64,000 bases of DNA from RGIG9608 sp045602425 (GTDB lineage Bacteria; Bacteroidota; Bacteroidia; Bacteroidales; Paludibacteraceae), in the NCBI GenBank assembly GCA_045602425.1, contig JAZSBO010000021.1, positions 124,001 through 188,000 on the forward strand, written 5' to 3'. Positions 51,710-60,435 of this stretch are shown one piece after another. The notes under the pieces are model-generated. The model worked only from the letters and a program-made list of their open reading frames with translations, was not told the origin of the DNA and searched no databases. The translations under genes and the position numbers were made by a program. Numbering within the stretch: the first letter of the stretch is position 1; each line of letters starts with the position of its first letter.

Positions 51710-52396
51710 TCAAGTAATATTTAAATTTAATGTTTCCTCAATTGTAAAGTTTAAAAAACGAATAAATGGATATGCCTTCTTAAAAATAGCAACAACTTCC
51801 ATTTCCCATTTTTCATCATCGAAAAAGGAGTCGGGGAGAGGGCATTCGAATGCATAATGCTTATATTTTAATAGTTCAGGTTGAGCAAAATCTTTTGGAA
51901 ATCCTGCAGGAACTTTCTTTAATTTATCAGCATCGAACAATCTTAAATAATATTTTCTAAACTCTTCGTTTTCAACTATTTCATTCCATTCATCAATATT
52001 TTCAACAATAGCCCAACGCAATGCTTTCAAAACGTTTGATTCTGGACAATATACTCCAGGAATCAAAGCGCTATTGTTAGGCTCTATATGCAAATAATAT
52101 CCTGCAAAAGGACTTTTACGCCCTCCACAAGCAGCCATAAAAACACCAAGATGTGTTTTGTAAGGAGTTTTATCATACGAAAAACGAACGTCTCTATATA
52201 TTCTAAAAATGCACTCTTTTGCAGTAGTATGTGCCAACGACATATCAAAAACTGAAAGTTGCTGTAAAATCTTTTCTACCGAAAACTCTATTTGTGTTTT
52301 TACAACTTGATATTCATCTTTGTGAGCATCAAACCAAACACGATTGTTATTTTCTTTCAATCGGGCATAGAAGTCGAGAATATACGAAGCGTTCAT
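51710..52396 (-). CDS. DUF2461 family protein
   Basis: This 228-residue protein starts NASYILDFYARLKENNNRVWFDAHKDEY and has IYRDVRFSYDKTPYKTHLGVFMAACG near residue 68 and YYLHIEPNNSALIPGVY near 100, the markers of DUF2461 (TIGR02453), a widespread family without an assigned function. It is the second gene of a minus-strand unit S41 peptidase - DUF2461 - glgB - PPDK_N with spacings of a few bases. Nothing in the sequence links it to glycogen except position. Confidence 0.88.
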   Translation of the reverse strand: MNASYILDFYARLKENNNRVWFDAHKDEYQVVKTQIEFSVEKILQQLSVFDMSLAHTTAKECIFRIYRDVRFSYDKTPYKTHLGVFMAACGGRKSPFAGYYLHIEPNNSALIPGVYCPESNVLKALRWAIVENIDEWNEIVENEEFRKYYLRLFDADKLKKVPAGFPKDFAQPELLKYKHYAFECPLPDSFFDDEKWEMEVVAIFKKAYPFIRFLNFTIEETLNLNIT

Positions 52397-52399
52397 TTT

Positions 52400-53755
52400 T
52401 TAATTAGCTAAATAAAAATTATTACGAATGTCATCAAAAAGCGATTTCCGTGATTCTAAATACTCAAAATTAATATCAACTTTCTTAACCTTCGATGAAA
52501 GTATTTGATTAGATGTTCCTACTATCAACTCTAATGCTTTTGCCAAAAGAGGCTCTTGCTCATCGCCTAATGGTACAGCCGGAAACAATACATCTTCTAC
52601 CTTATAATCAGGTGTTAAACCATCTTTAAAATCGGAAAAACCTTCAGCATTTGTATATTTCGCTACAATAGGTAACAAAGCCCAATTTGCAATATTTTTA
52701 TCTTTAGGTTGTAGCAATACCATCGATGTATATTTTCCATAAGTTGTAGTACCAATTTTTATAACGTTCATATATGGCATCAAACCAATAATAGTCAATT
52801 CGGAGGCTGAAGCAGTTGCAGAACTTGTAAGTACAAACAATCGGCTCAAATTCAGATTGTAAGGCACATCTTCAAAACGTCGCTCAATTCGATTGGTGTA
52901 ATTATTTTTACGCCAATATTCATCGTATTTGTCGTTCCATTGATTATAAATCAAAACTTCTTTATTATCCACAGCAACCTTGGGAGCTAACGAACTACAC
53001 AAGTATGTGCTTGCAACCTCATCGCCACCACTATTAAAACGTAAATCAAGTATAACTTCTGTTACATTCTCTGCTTTGAAATAGGCAAATGCTTCTTCCA
53101 ACAAATTGTTCAAATCACCTACATAACTCGTATAAATCAAATATCCTATCTTTATACCATTTTTTTCTATAATACTTTTTTGAAGCACAGGATTTATAGT
53201 AAGTTTTTTTGCTGTCAACGAAATTTTCTCATCAGTTTCTACAATATTGTTATCTACTAAATTTGCTTTTGTAAGCGTTATTGAAGAACCATTTATCAAT
53301 TCCAAATAATTATTTGCATTTATTTTCTCTCCATTGATTCGTACAAAATAATCACCTCGTGAAATTCCTGCAACAGAGGCTGGTGTATTACTGTTAACAT
53401 ATTCAACAACAGCAAAATACTCGTTATAATTTGAAGTTGTTCTATAGAATGCAAGTTGATAACCAAACGTAGTTTCTACACCAGAAAAAGAATTGGTTAA
53501 ACTAGTAACATCATCAGTTATATACGACCATTTATCTTCTGCATAAAGCAGTTTTTTATAAAAAACTTTAGGTTGCGTTTCGCTCTTAGGACTAACATTT
53601 GGCATCTTGTCATACCAAAGATAAATATCTTCCATTGTTGATTTTATAAATTCATTAACATCAAATGCTTTTGCTATTTCGTCAGATACATCTTCATTTT
53701 TACATGAAAAGCAAAAAAGCAAACAGAAAAGAATTATTTTGATTTTGTAAGTCAT
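52400..53755 (-). CDS. S41 family peptidase lipoprotein (C-terminal processing peptidase-like)
   Basis: At 451 residues, it has a lipoprotein signal (FCLLFCFSCKNEDVSDE; Cys 18). A PDZ-type domain follows (STPASVAGISRGDYFVRINGEKI near 130), then the S41 tail-specific protease fold with ILDLRFNSGGDEVASTYLCSSL near residue 238 and the catalytic serine in LFVLTSSATASASELTI near 309; a candidate general-base lysine is in GTTTYGKYTSM near 340. It likely works at the periplasmic side of a membrane on unfolded or tagged proteins. It heads the glgB run but has no visible functional tie. Confidence 0.88.
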   Translation of the reverse strand: MTYKIKIILFCLLFCFSCKNEDVSDEIAKAFDVNEFIKSTMEDIYLWYDKMPNVSPKSETQPKVFYKKLLYAEDKWSYITDDVTSLTNSFSGVETTFGYQLAFYRTTSNYNEYFAVVEYVNSNTPASVAGISRGDYFVRINGEKINANNYLELINGSSITLTKANLVDNNIVETDEKISLTAKKLTINPVLQKSIIEKNGIKIGYLIYTSYVGDLNNLLEEAFAYFKAENVTEVILDLRFNSGGDEVASTYLCSSLAPKVAVDNKEVLIYNQWNDKYDEYWRKNNYTNRIERRFEDVPYNLNLSRLFVLTSSATASASELTIIGLMPYMNVIKIGTTTYGKYTSMVLLQPKDKNIANWALLPIVAKYTNAEGFSDFKDGLTPDYKVEDVLFPAVPLGDEQEPLLAKALELIVGTSNQILSSKVKKVDINFEYLESRKSLFDDIRNNFYLAN

Positions 53756-53795
53756 TGATTTATATTTATTATATCTATAGAATAGACTTGTTAAA

Positions 53796-54485
53796 TTAAA
53801 AGTTTATAGTTTGATAAAGATACATAAATAAGCAAACAAACAACAATGCAGGTAAAATATTTGAAACAGCAATTTTTTTTATTTCCAAAATATTAAATCC
53901 TAATCCTATTAATATAACACCTCCAACTGAAGTTAAAGCATTTATCATTTCAGTAGTAAAAAAAGGTTCTACTTGCACAGCTAATAATGTAATAACAGCT
54001 TGAAACAAAAAGAGTGGTAATGCAGAAAACAATACTCCAACTCCAAATGCTGACGCCAATATTATCGAAGAAAAACCATCTAAAACCGATTTTGTTAACA
54101 ACAAATCGGATGACTTGCCTAATCCTTCTTCTATTGCTCCAAGTATTGTCATCGAACCTACACAAAAAAGCAAAAACGCACTTATAAAACCTTCTGCAAA
54201 TTTCTCATTTTTTACCTTTAATCGTTGCTTCAAAACATTGCCAAAAGTTTTAAATTGTTTCTCTATATTACACCATGTGCCAAATAAAGAACCGATAACC
54301 AACGAAAATATAACGATAAGAATATGTTGCATATCTACAACCATCGTAATGCCTAACGACAATGTAAAAAGCCCAATGACTTGAAAAAAAATTTTTTGAT
54401 AACGTTCAGGTATTCCTTTTTTTAATCCAAAACCTAAACAACTGCCAACAACAACAGATAAAGTATTGATAATGGTTCCTATCAT
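53796..54485 (-). CDS. DUF554 membrane protein (YdfK-like)
   Basis: This 229-residue protein has six to seven hydrophobic helices and begins IGTIINTLSVVVGSCLGFGLKKGIP, the DUF554 signature, with FCVGSMTILGAIEEGLG near residue 112. It is an inner-membrane protein; the family function is unknown, possibly transport. A TATTTTTG box on the minus strand (54511-54504) may be part of its promoter. It is divergently arranged to ung. Confidence 0.88.
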   Translation of the reverse strand: MIGTIINTLSVVVGSCLGFGLKKGIPERYQKIFFQVIGLFTLSLGITMVVDMQHILIVIFSLVIGSLFGTWCNIEKQFKTFGNVLKQRLKVKNEKFAEGFISAFLLFCVGSMTILGAIEEGLGKSSDLLLTKSVLDGFSSIILASAFGVGVLFSALPLFLFQAVITLLAVQVEPFFTTEMINALTSVGGVILIGLGFNILEIKKIAVSNILPALLFVCLFMYLYQTINF

Positions 54486-54582
54486 AATTCAATTATTTTA
54501 AGGCAAAAATAATAAAACCTATTTTAAAAAATTCTTTTGTTGTTATTTTCACTACTTTTACAGAAAAAATAGATACAATTTT

Positions 54583-55248
54583 ATGAACGTAAAAATAGAA
54601 CCTTCTTGGGGTATTCAATTAACAGAAGAATTTAATAAACCTTACTTTAAACAACTCACCGATTTTGTAAAAGGAGAATATCAAACAAAGCGAATATATC
54701 CACCAGGATCACTTATTTTTAACGCATTTAATTCTTGTCCATTCGAAAATGTAAAAGTTGTTTTACTTGGTCAAGATCCTTATCATGGTCCAAATCAAGC
54801 TCATGGTTTGTGTTTCTCAGTAAACGACAATGTGCCATTGCCACCCTCATTGCAAAATATTTATAAAGAAATAGAAAGTGATTTGAATGTTAAAACATAT
54901 TCTACAGGGAATTTAGAACGTTGGGCAAAGCAAGGGGTTTTTCTTTTAAATGCAACCCTTACCGTTCAAGCAGGAATGGCAGGTTCCCATCAAGGGAAAG
55001 GATGGGAAACATTTACTGATGCCGTGATAAAAACCCTTTCACAAAAAAAAGAACATCTCGTATTTTTGCTTTGGGGAAGTTATGCACAACAAAAATCAGC
55101 TCTAATAGATGCTAACAAACATCTAATTATGAAAGCTGTACATCCATCTCCACTTTCTGCATATAGAGGATTTTTTGGATGTAAACATTTTTCTAAAACA
55201 AACGAATATTTACGTTCAAAAGGAATATCAGAAATTGATTGGAGATAA
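54583..55248 (+). CDS. ung: Uracil-DNA glycosylase, family 1
   Basis: This 221-residue protein, full family length, has the water-activating motif VVLLGQDPYHGPNQAHGLCFSV near residue 65, FLLNATLTVQAGMAGSHQGKGW near 120 and the leucine loop AVHPSPLSAYRGFFGCKHFS near 185. It removes uracil from DNA arising by cytosine deamination or dUTP use. The stop is 5 bases before the ispE start, so both are probably co-transcribed. Confidence 0.97.
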   Translation: MNVKIEPSWGIQLTEEFNKPYFKQLTDFVKGEYQTKRIYPPGSLIFNAFNSCPFENVKVVLLGQDPYHGPNQAHGLCFSVNDNVPLPPSLQNIYKEIESDLNVKTYSTGNLERWAKQGVFLLNATLTVQAGMAGSHQGKGWETFTDAVIKTLSQKKEHLVFLLWGSYAQQKSALIDANKHLIMKAVHPSPLSAYRGFFGCKHFSKTNEYLRSKGISEIDWR

Positions 55249-55253
55249 AAATT

Positions 55254-56066
55254 ATGATTACATTCCCAAACGCAAAAATAAATTTAGGTTTAAACATTAC
55301 AGAGAGACGCCCTGACGGCTATCACAATCTTGAAACTATATTTTACCCAATTCCATTGTGCGATGCATTAGAGGTGATTACCTCAAATGACACAACTCTA
55401 AATATCAGTGGGTTAAATATCAATGGCAACAAGGAAGATAATTTAGTTATGAAAGCTTATAAGCTTCTCGAAAACGAATTTTCATTGCCAAAGGTAGAAA
55501 TCAATTTACTAAAAAAAATCCCAAGTGGTGCAGGGCTTGGAGGAGGCTCTTCAGATGCTGCATTTATGATAAAAATACTAAACGAAAAGTACAATCTAAA
55601 CTTAACAGAAATACAACAAAAAAAGTATGCAACCCAATTAGGTGCCGATTGTTCTTTTTTCATTCAAAACAAACCATCATTTGCAACAGGAATAGGCAAC
55701 GAATTAAATGAAATAAACATCTCTTTAGCAGGATATTACATATATCTAATTAAACCTAACATTCACATTTCAACAGCAGAGGCTTATGCCTCTATTGTAC
55801 CTCAAAAAAATGAGATATCGCTGTGCGAAAAAATCATAAATACACCGATAGAAGAGTGGAAAAACTTTATTTTCAATGATTTCGAAAAAAGCATTTTTAA
55901 CAAATATCAAGCAATAAAAGATTTAAAGGAAAAAATGTATAAACATGGAGCATTATACGCATCTATGTCAGGATCAGGATCATCGGTTTTTGGCATTTTT
56001 TCACACAAACCCGAACCATTCTCTATGCCCGAAAAATGGTTTAATTATATCGATGCTTTAAAATAA
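55254..56066 (+). CDS. ispE: 4-diphosphocytidyl-2-C-methyl-D-erythritol kinase
   Basis: The ATG at 55254 (MITFPNAKINLGLNITERRPDGYH) gives 270 residues; an upstream TTG at 55239 overlaps ung. The GHMP-kinase signatures are present: PNAKINLGL, the ATP loop IPSGAGLGGGSSDAAFMI near residue 88, and the C-terminal SMSGSGSSVFGIF near 240. IspE phosphorylates CDP-ME in the non-mevalonate isoprenoid pathway, which also feeds undecaprenyl carrier synthesis. Confidence 0.96.
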   Translation: MITFPNAKINLGLNITERRPDGYHNLETIFYPIPLCDALEVITSNDTTLNISGLNINGNKEDNLVMKAYKLLENEFSLPKVEINLLKKIPSGAGLGGGSSDAAFMIKILNEKYNLNLTEIQQKKYATQLGADCSFFIQNKPSFATGIGNELNEINISLAGYYIYLIKPNIHISTAEAYASIVPQKNEISLCEKIINTPIEEWKNFIFNDFEKSIFNKYQAIKDLKEKMYKHGALYASMSGSGSSVFGIFSHKPEPFSMPEKWFNYIDALK

Positions 56067-56184
56067 AATAAGCTGTTATTTTGTTTTGTTTTGTTAATAA
56101 CTTTATCTCAAAAAAGAGTTGCTTAAACCAACAAAAAGCATTATTTTAGCACGATTTTTCATATAATATAAAGTATTTACAACA

Positions 56185-58755
56185 ATGATAGAAGAACAAC
56201 AAGACAGAATTATTAAAATCAACATTGAAGACGAAATGAAGTCTGCCTACATCGACTATTCAATGTCGGTAATTGTGGCGAGAGCTTTACCTGATGTGCG
56301 TGATGGTTTGAAGCCTGTTCATAGACGTGTATTGTTTGGAATGAATGAATTAGGCAACTTCTCGAATCAACCATACAAAAAATCAGCAAGAATTGTAGGT
56401 GAGGTTATGGGTAAATACCATCCTCATGGCGATTCTTCTATTTATATGACATTAGTACGTTTGGCACAAAATTTCTCTATGCGTTATACACTTGTCGATG
56501 GACAAGGAAACTTCGGTTCGATTGACGGCGATGCTCCTGCGGCGATGCGTTACACCGAAGCTCGTTTGTGCAAAATAGCAGAAGATATGTTGGTGGATTT
56601 GGACAAAAAAACAGTTGATTTTGCAATGAACTTCGACGACACATTGCCCGAACCAACAGTTTTACCAACACGAATTCCAAATCTTTTGCTCAATGGTGCA
56701 TCTGGTATTGCGGTGGGTATGGCTACTAATATGGCTCCACACAACTTAAATGAAGCAGTAGATGCAATAAACGCATATATCGACAATAACGACATTACTA
56801 TCGAAGAGTTGATGCAACACATCAAAGCACCAGATTTCCCAACGGGAGGTATTATTTATGGTTATGCTGGCGTAAAAGATGCTTTTGAAACGGGTAAAGG
56901 TCGTATCGTTATTCGCTCGAAAGCTGATATTGAAACTACACCGACAGGACACGAAAAAATCATTGTAAACGAAATACCTTACGGCGTAAATAAAAAAGAA
57001 CTCATTGAGCATATTGCACAACTATGTACGGACAAAAAGATTGAAGGGATTTCTAATGTCAATGATGAATCAGACAGAAATGGTATGCGTATTGTTATCG
57101 ACATTAAGAAAGATGCAAATGCTAATGTTATTCTCAATAAGTTGTTCAAAGATACGGCATTGCAATATTCATTTTGTGTAAACAATATAGCACTTGTCAA
57201 TGGTCGTCCTCGATTATTAAACTTGAAGGATTTGATTCACTACTTTGTAGATCATCGTTTAGATGTTGTAACACGTCGTACGGAATTTGAATTGAAAAAG
57301 GCTCAAGATCGTGCTCACATCCTCGAAGGTTTGATTGTGGCAGTTGATAATATCGACGAAGTTGTTCGCATTATTCGTGCAAGCAGAACTCCATCGGAAG
57401 CTCAACGTGCATTGGAAGAACGTTTCTCTTTGGATGAAATACAGTCAAAAGCAATTGTTGATATGCGTTTGAGCCAATTGACAGGACTTCGTATCGATGA
57501 GTTGAAAAAAGAATACGCAGACTTATTGGCTTTAATTGAAGATTTGAAAGATATTTTGGCGAAAGTTGAACGTCGTATGGAAATCATCAAAAACGAAATG
57601 CTTGAAATAAAAGCAAAATATGGCGACGAACGTAAAACCTCTATCGAATATGCCAACGAAGAGATGAATCCAGAAGACTTCTATGCTGATGACGAAATGG
57701 TAATTACGATTTCGCACCTTGGATATATCAAACGTACAGCTTTGAGCGAATTCCGTACACAAAGTCGTGGCGGGGTAGGTTCAAAGGGTAGCGATTCGCG
57801 CGACGAGGACTTTATCGAATACATTTATCAAGCCTCAATGCACAACACAATGATGTTCTTTACACAAAAAGGACGTTGCTACTGGTTGAAGGTGTTCCAA
57901 ATACCAGAAGGAGCGAAGAATGCCAAAGGTCGTGCTATTCAAAACCTTTTGAATATTGATGTCGACGATAAGGTAAATGCATTTATCACAACCAAGCAAT
58001 TAAACGATGAGGAATTTGTTAAGTCTCATTATTTAGTATTTGCAACTAAACAAGGTGTGATAAAGAAAACATCGTTAGAGGCTTATTCGCGTCCACGCCA
58101 AAATGGTGTTAATGCCATTGTAATACGTGAAGACGACCGCTTGATTCAAGTTTGCTTGACCGACGGTAATAGCGAAATTATCATGGCTAATCGTAATGGT
58201 CGTGCAATTCGTTTCAACGAGGAAAATGTTCGTTCTATGGGACGTGTTTCTACGGGAGTTCGTGGTATGCAGCTCGATGATGACGGCGACGAAGTTGTAG
58301 GTATGATTTGTGGAAACAAAGAGTCGAACGAAACGGTGATGGTGGTTTCTGAGAAAGGTTACGGAAAACGCACTAATATTGTAGAAAAAGACGAAAATGG
58401 AAACATCGTTCTTGATGAAAACGGACAACCAAACGACATTTATCGTATCACAAACCGTGGTGGTAAAGGTGTTAAAACAATGAACATTACCGAAAAAACT
58501 GGTAAGTTGGTGGCCATAATGAGCGTTAGCGATGAAAATGATTTGATGATTATCAACAAATCGGGTATAACTATTCGTTTGAAAGTAGCTGACATTCGTA
58601 CGATGGGACGTGCAACGCAAGGTGTTCGCCTCATCAACCTCGAAAAACGTAACGATGAGATTGCTTCCGTTTGTAAGGTTGTGGCCGAAGATGTGGAAGA
58701 AATTGTTTCGGAAACTGTTGAAAACGAAGAAAATAATACAATAGAGAATCAATAA
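56185..58755 (+). CDS. gyrA: DNA gyrase subunit A
   Basis: This 856-residue protein is full length, with YIDYSMSVIVARALPDVRDGLKPVHRRVLFGM at the start, the catalytic tyrosine in AAMRYTEARLCKIAE near residue 120, and a C-terminal wrapping domain with the GyrA-box-like QSRGGVGSKG near 525. The quinolone-resistance region reads HPHGDSSIYMT: serine is retained at the E. coli 83 position and methionine stands where E. coli has Asp87. Gyrase introduces negative supercoils with GyrB, which is not in the window. A 118-base AT-rich leader contains a TATTTTAG box (about 56142-56149). Confidence 0.97.
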   Translation: MIEEQQDRIIKINIEDEMKSAYIDYSMSVIVARALPDVRDGLKPVHRRVLFGMNELGNFSNQPYKKSARIVGEVMGKYHPHGDSSIYMTLVRLAQNFSMRYTLVDGQGNFGSIDGDAPAAMRYTEARLCKIAEDMLVDLDKKTVDFAMNFDDTLPEPTVLPTRIPNLLLNGASGIAVGMATNMAPHNLNEAVDAINAYIDNNDITIEELMQHIKAPDFPTGGIIYGYAGVKDAFETGKGRIVIRSKADIETTPTGHEKIIVNEIPYGVNKKELIEHIAQLCTDKKIEGISNVNDESDRNGMRIVIDIKKDANANVILNKLFKDTALQYSFCVNNIALVNGRPRLLNLKDLIHYFVDHRLDVVTRRTEFELKKAQDRAHILEGLIVAVDNIDEVVRIIRASRTPSEAQRALEERFSLDEIQSKAIVDMRLSQLTGLRIDELKKEYADLLALIEDLKDILAKVERRMEIIKNEMLEIKAKYGDERKTSIEYANEEMNPEDFYADDEMVITISHLGYIKRTALSEFRTQSRGGVGSKGSDSRDEDFIEYIYQASMHNTMMFFTQKGRCYWLKVFQIPEGAKNAKGRAIQNLLNIDVDDKVNAFITTKQLNDEEFVKSHYLVFATKQGVIKKTSLEAYSRPRQNGVNAIVIREDDRLIQVCLTDGNSEIIMANRNGRAIRFNEENVRSMGRVSTGVRGMQLDDDGDEVVGMICGNKESNETVMVVSEKGYGKRTNIVEKDENGNIVLDENGQPNDIYRITNRGGKGVKTMNITEKTGKLVAIMSVSDENDLMIINKSGITIRLKVADIRTMGRATQGVRLINLEKRNDEIASVCKVVAEDVEEIVSETVENEENNTIENQ

Positions 58756-58785
58756 AATTTATCAATAACAAAAATTAGTTTAGTT

Positions 58786-60033
58786 ATGAAAAAAGTATTT
58801 TTACCTGTAGTTTTGCTATGTTTAGCAACTACTATGTTTGCTCAAAAAGGCAACATTTCAAAAGCAAAAACAAAAGCTTACAACGTAGAAGCTCCTGATC
58901 CTCAAGGTGCTAAAACTTTAATCGAAGAAGCATTGGTGCATCCCGAAACTGCCAACCAAGCAAAAACGTGGTTCGAAGCGGGAGCTATTTTCAACAAAAT
59001 TCAGCAAGATGAAACCGACAAACAACGTATGGGATTGCCTTGCGACAATTCTTTGCGTGAAGAATGTTTGTTGAAAGTTTTACCTTGTTTCGAAAAAGCT
59101 TTCGAATTGGATCAAATGCCAAACGAAAAAGGCAAAGTAAAACCTAAATACTCGAAAAAAATTAAAAGCGAATTGTTGAATCTTTATAGCAATTATTCTA
59201 TCGAATTAGCTGCAAACGAAGCTTTTAACCAAAAGAATTTTGATGCTGCTGCAAACATTTTCGACGTTTACATCAACATTCCTTTGTTCCCTGTTTTAGC
59301 TGAAGAAAACTTGCTTGTTACCGATACCAACTACACGTTCTACAAATACAATGCTGGTATTGCACACTATCAAGCAGGGACTCCAGAACATATTGCTAAA
59401 GCTGTTCAGTATTTCCAAGAATTGACAGAATCGAATTTTAACGATCAAAATGCTGTTTATCAGATTCTTTTAAACATTCTTTTGACTTCGGCTAACGACA
59501 CTGCAAACTATGTAAAAAACTTGGAAATAGCTGCTAAAAAATTCCCTACGGAGAATTACTACATCGAACAACTTGTTGACTACTACGTTCAAAAGAAAGA
59601 AAACGACAAAGCTATTGTTTACCTCGAACAAGCTATTCAAAACAACCCAAGCAACGAACACAATTACTTCTTGCTTGGACGTGTAAAAGAAGAAATGGGC
59701 GATTTCGATGCTGCCGAAGCTCTATACGACAAAACGATAGAAATGAAACCCGACCATATTTATGCTTACACTTTCAAAGGTAACATTATCTACAACAGAG
59801 CTGTTGACATCGATAATAAGGCAAACGAAATAAAAGACAACAAAGAGTACCAAAAAGCTAAAGCAGAAGCTAACGCCATGCTCGAAAAATCGTTGCCTTT
59901 CTACGAAAAAGCATTGGAATTGAAACCTGACGACTACGAAAACATCCGCTGGTTGAGAAGTATCTACTATCGTTTGGACAAAAAAGATAAATACAATGAA
60001 ATGGAACAACGCCTTAAAGCTTTAGGATTTTAA
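58786..60033 (+). CDS. Exported TPR-repeat protein
   Basis: This 415-residue protein has a signal peptide (MKKVFLPVVLLCLATTMFAQ). Several tetratricopeptide repeats are seen, for example YNAGIAHYQAGTPEHIAKAVQYFQEL near residue 188, KAIVYLEQAIQNNPSNEHNYFLLGRVKEEMGDF near 283, then AAEALYDKTIEMKPDHIYAYTFKGNI and FYEKALELKPDDYENIRWL. It is a periplasmic or outer-membrane-associated scaffold; the partner is unknown. It follows gyrA after 30 bases and is closed by a strong terminator. Confidence 0.9.
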   Translation: MKKVFLPVVLLCLATTMFAQKGNISKAKTKAYNVEAPDPQGAKTLIEEALVHPETANQAKTWFEAGAIFNKIQQDETDKQRMGLPCDNSLREECLLKVLPCFEKAFELDQMPNEKGKVKPKYSKKIKSELLNLYSNYSIELAANEAFNQKNFDAAANIFDVYINIPLFPVLAEENLLVTDTNYTFYKYNAGIAHYQAGTPEHIAKAVQYFQELTESNFNDQNAVYQILLNILLTSANDTANYVKNLEIAAKKFPTENYYIEQLVDYYVQKKENDKAIVYLEQAIQNNPSNEHNYFLLGRVKEEMGDFDAAEALYDKTIEMKPDHIYAYTFKGNIIYNRAVDIDNKANEIKDNKEYQKAKAEANAMLEKSLPFYEKALELKPDDYENIRWLRSIYYRLDKKDKYNEMEQRLKALGF

Positions 60034-60057
60034 GATTTAGTTCATAAAACACAGAAA

Positions 60058-60088
60058 TCCACTCTCGAAAAGGGAGTGGACTTTTTTT
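60058..60088 (+). terminator. Rho-independent terminator after the TPR gene
   Basis: TCCACTCTC (60058-60066) pairs with GGGAGTGGA (60072-60080) with one G-T pair, loop GAAAA, followed by CTTTTTTT. Confidence 0.92.
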
Positions 60089-60127
60089 ATTCATAAAAAT
60101 GGGGGAGCAGACCGACAAAATTTTCCC

Positions 60128-60135
60128 TATCTTTG
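60128..60135 (+). promoter_or_regulatory. -7 box (TATCTTTG) of the restriction-modification leader
   Basis: Perfect TAnnTTTG match, 300 bases upstream of the methyltransferase start. No clear TTTG is seen at -33. Transcription would start near 60142, just before the hairpin at 60145. Confidence 0.5.
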
Positions 60136-60144
60136 CCACTCATA

Positions 60145-60350
60145 CGTTGCAAGCGTGCAACGACATTTTATTTTTTAACTAAGCATTGACTATTATTCAT
60201 ATTCAAAACAAAAGCGTCGGAAACTCTTGGTTTGAAAAAAGGATAAAGGCATTTTCACGGAAGCGTATTCCGTTGTCCTATATAATGTTAATGCTCGCAC
60301 CAATTAAGGTGTGGGCTACTTCTAATAGGACAACGGGGTTCACCGACGCT
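60145..60350 (+). ncRNA. Structured leader or separate RNA upstream of the EcoRI-type methyltransferase
   Basis: A perfect hairpin CGTTGCA-AGCG-TGCAACG (60145-60162) is followed by a nested structure: AGCGTCGG (60213-60220) with CCGACGCT (60343-60350), inside it CCGTTGTCCTAT (60270-60281) with ATAGGACAACGG (60325-60336), and at the tip GCTCGCACC (60293-60301) with GGTGTGGGC (60308-60316). The stems are perfect or have G-T pairs only. No known RNA family is recognised. It could control expression of the downstream genes or be an independent RNA. Confidence 0.5.
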
Positions 60351-60435
60351 CCTCGTGAATATGATAGAAAGACCTACACCTTTCTTTTATCCGTTTGCGT
60401 GGATTGATAGTGATGCACAAAAACTATCAATCATT

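Noticed and set aside
58075..58752. 225-codon minus-strand open frame opposite the gyrA 3' half
   Set aside because: It is a shadow of the gyrA coding frame; the + strand protein is a full-length GyrA.
60213..60350. Integron attC site or retron msr-msd
   Set aside because: The consensus GTTRRRY/RYYYAAC ends are not in the right places, and no integrase or reverse transcriptase is nearby.
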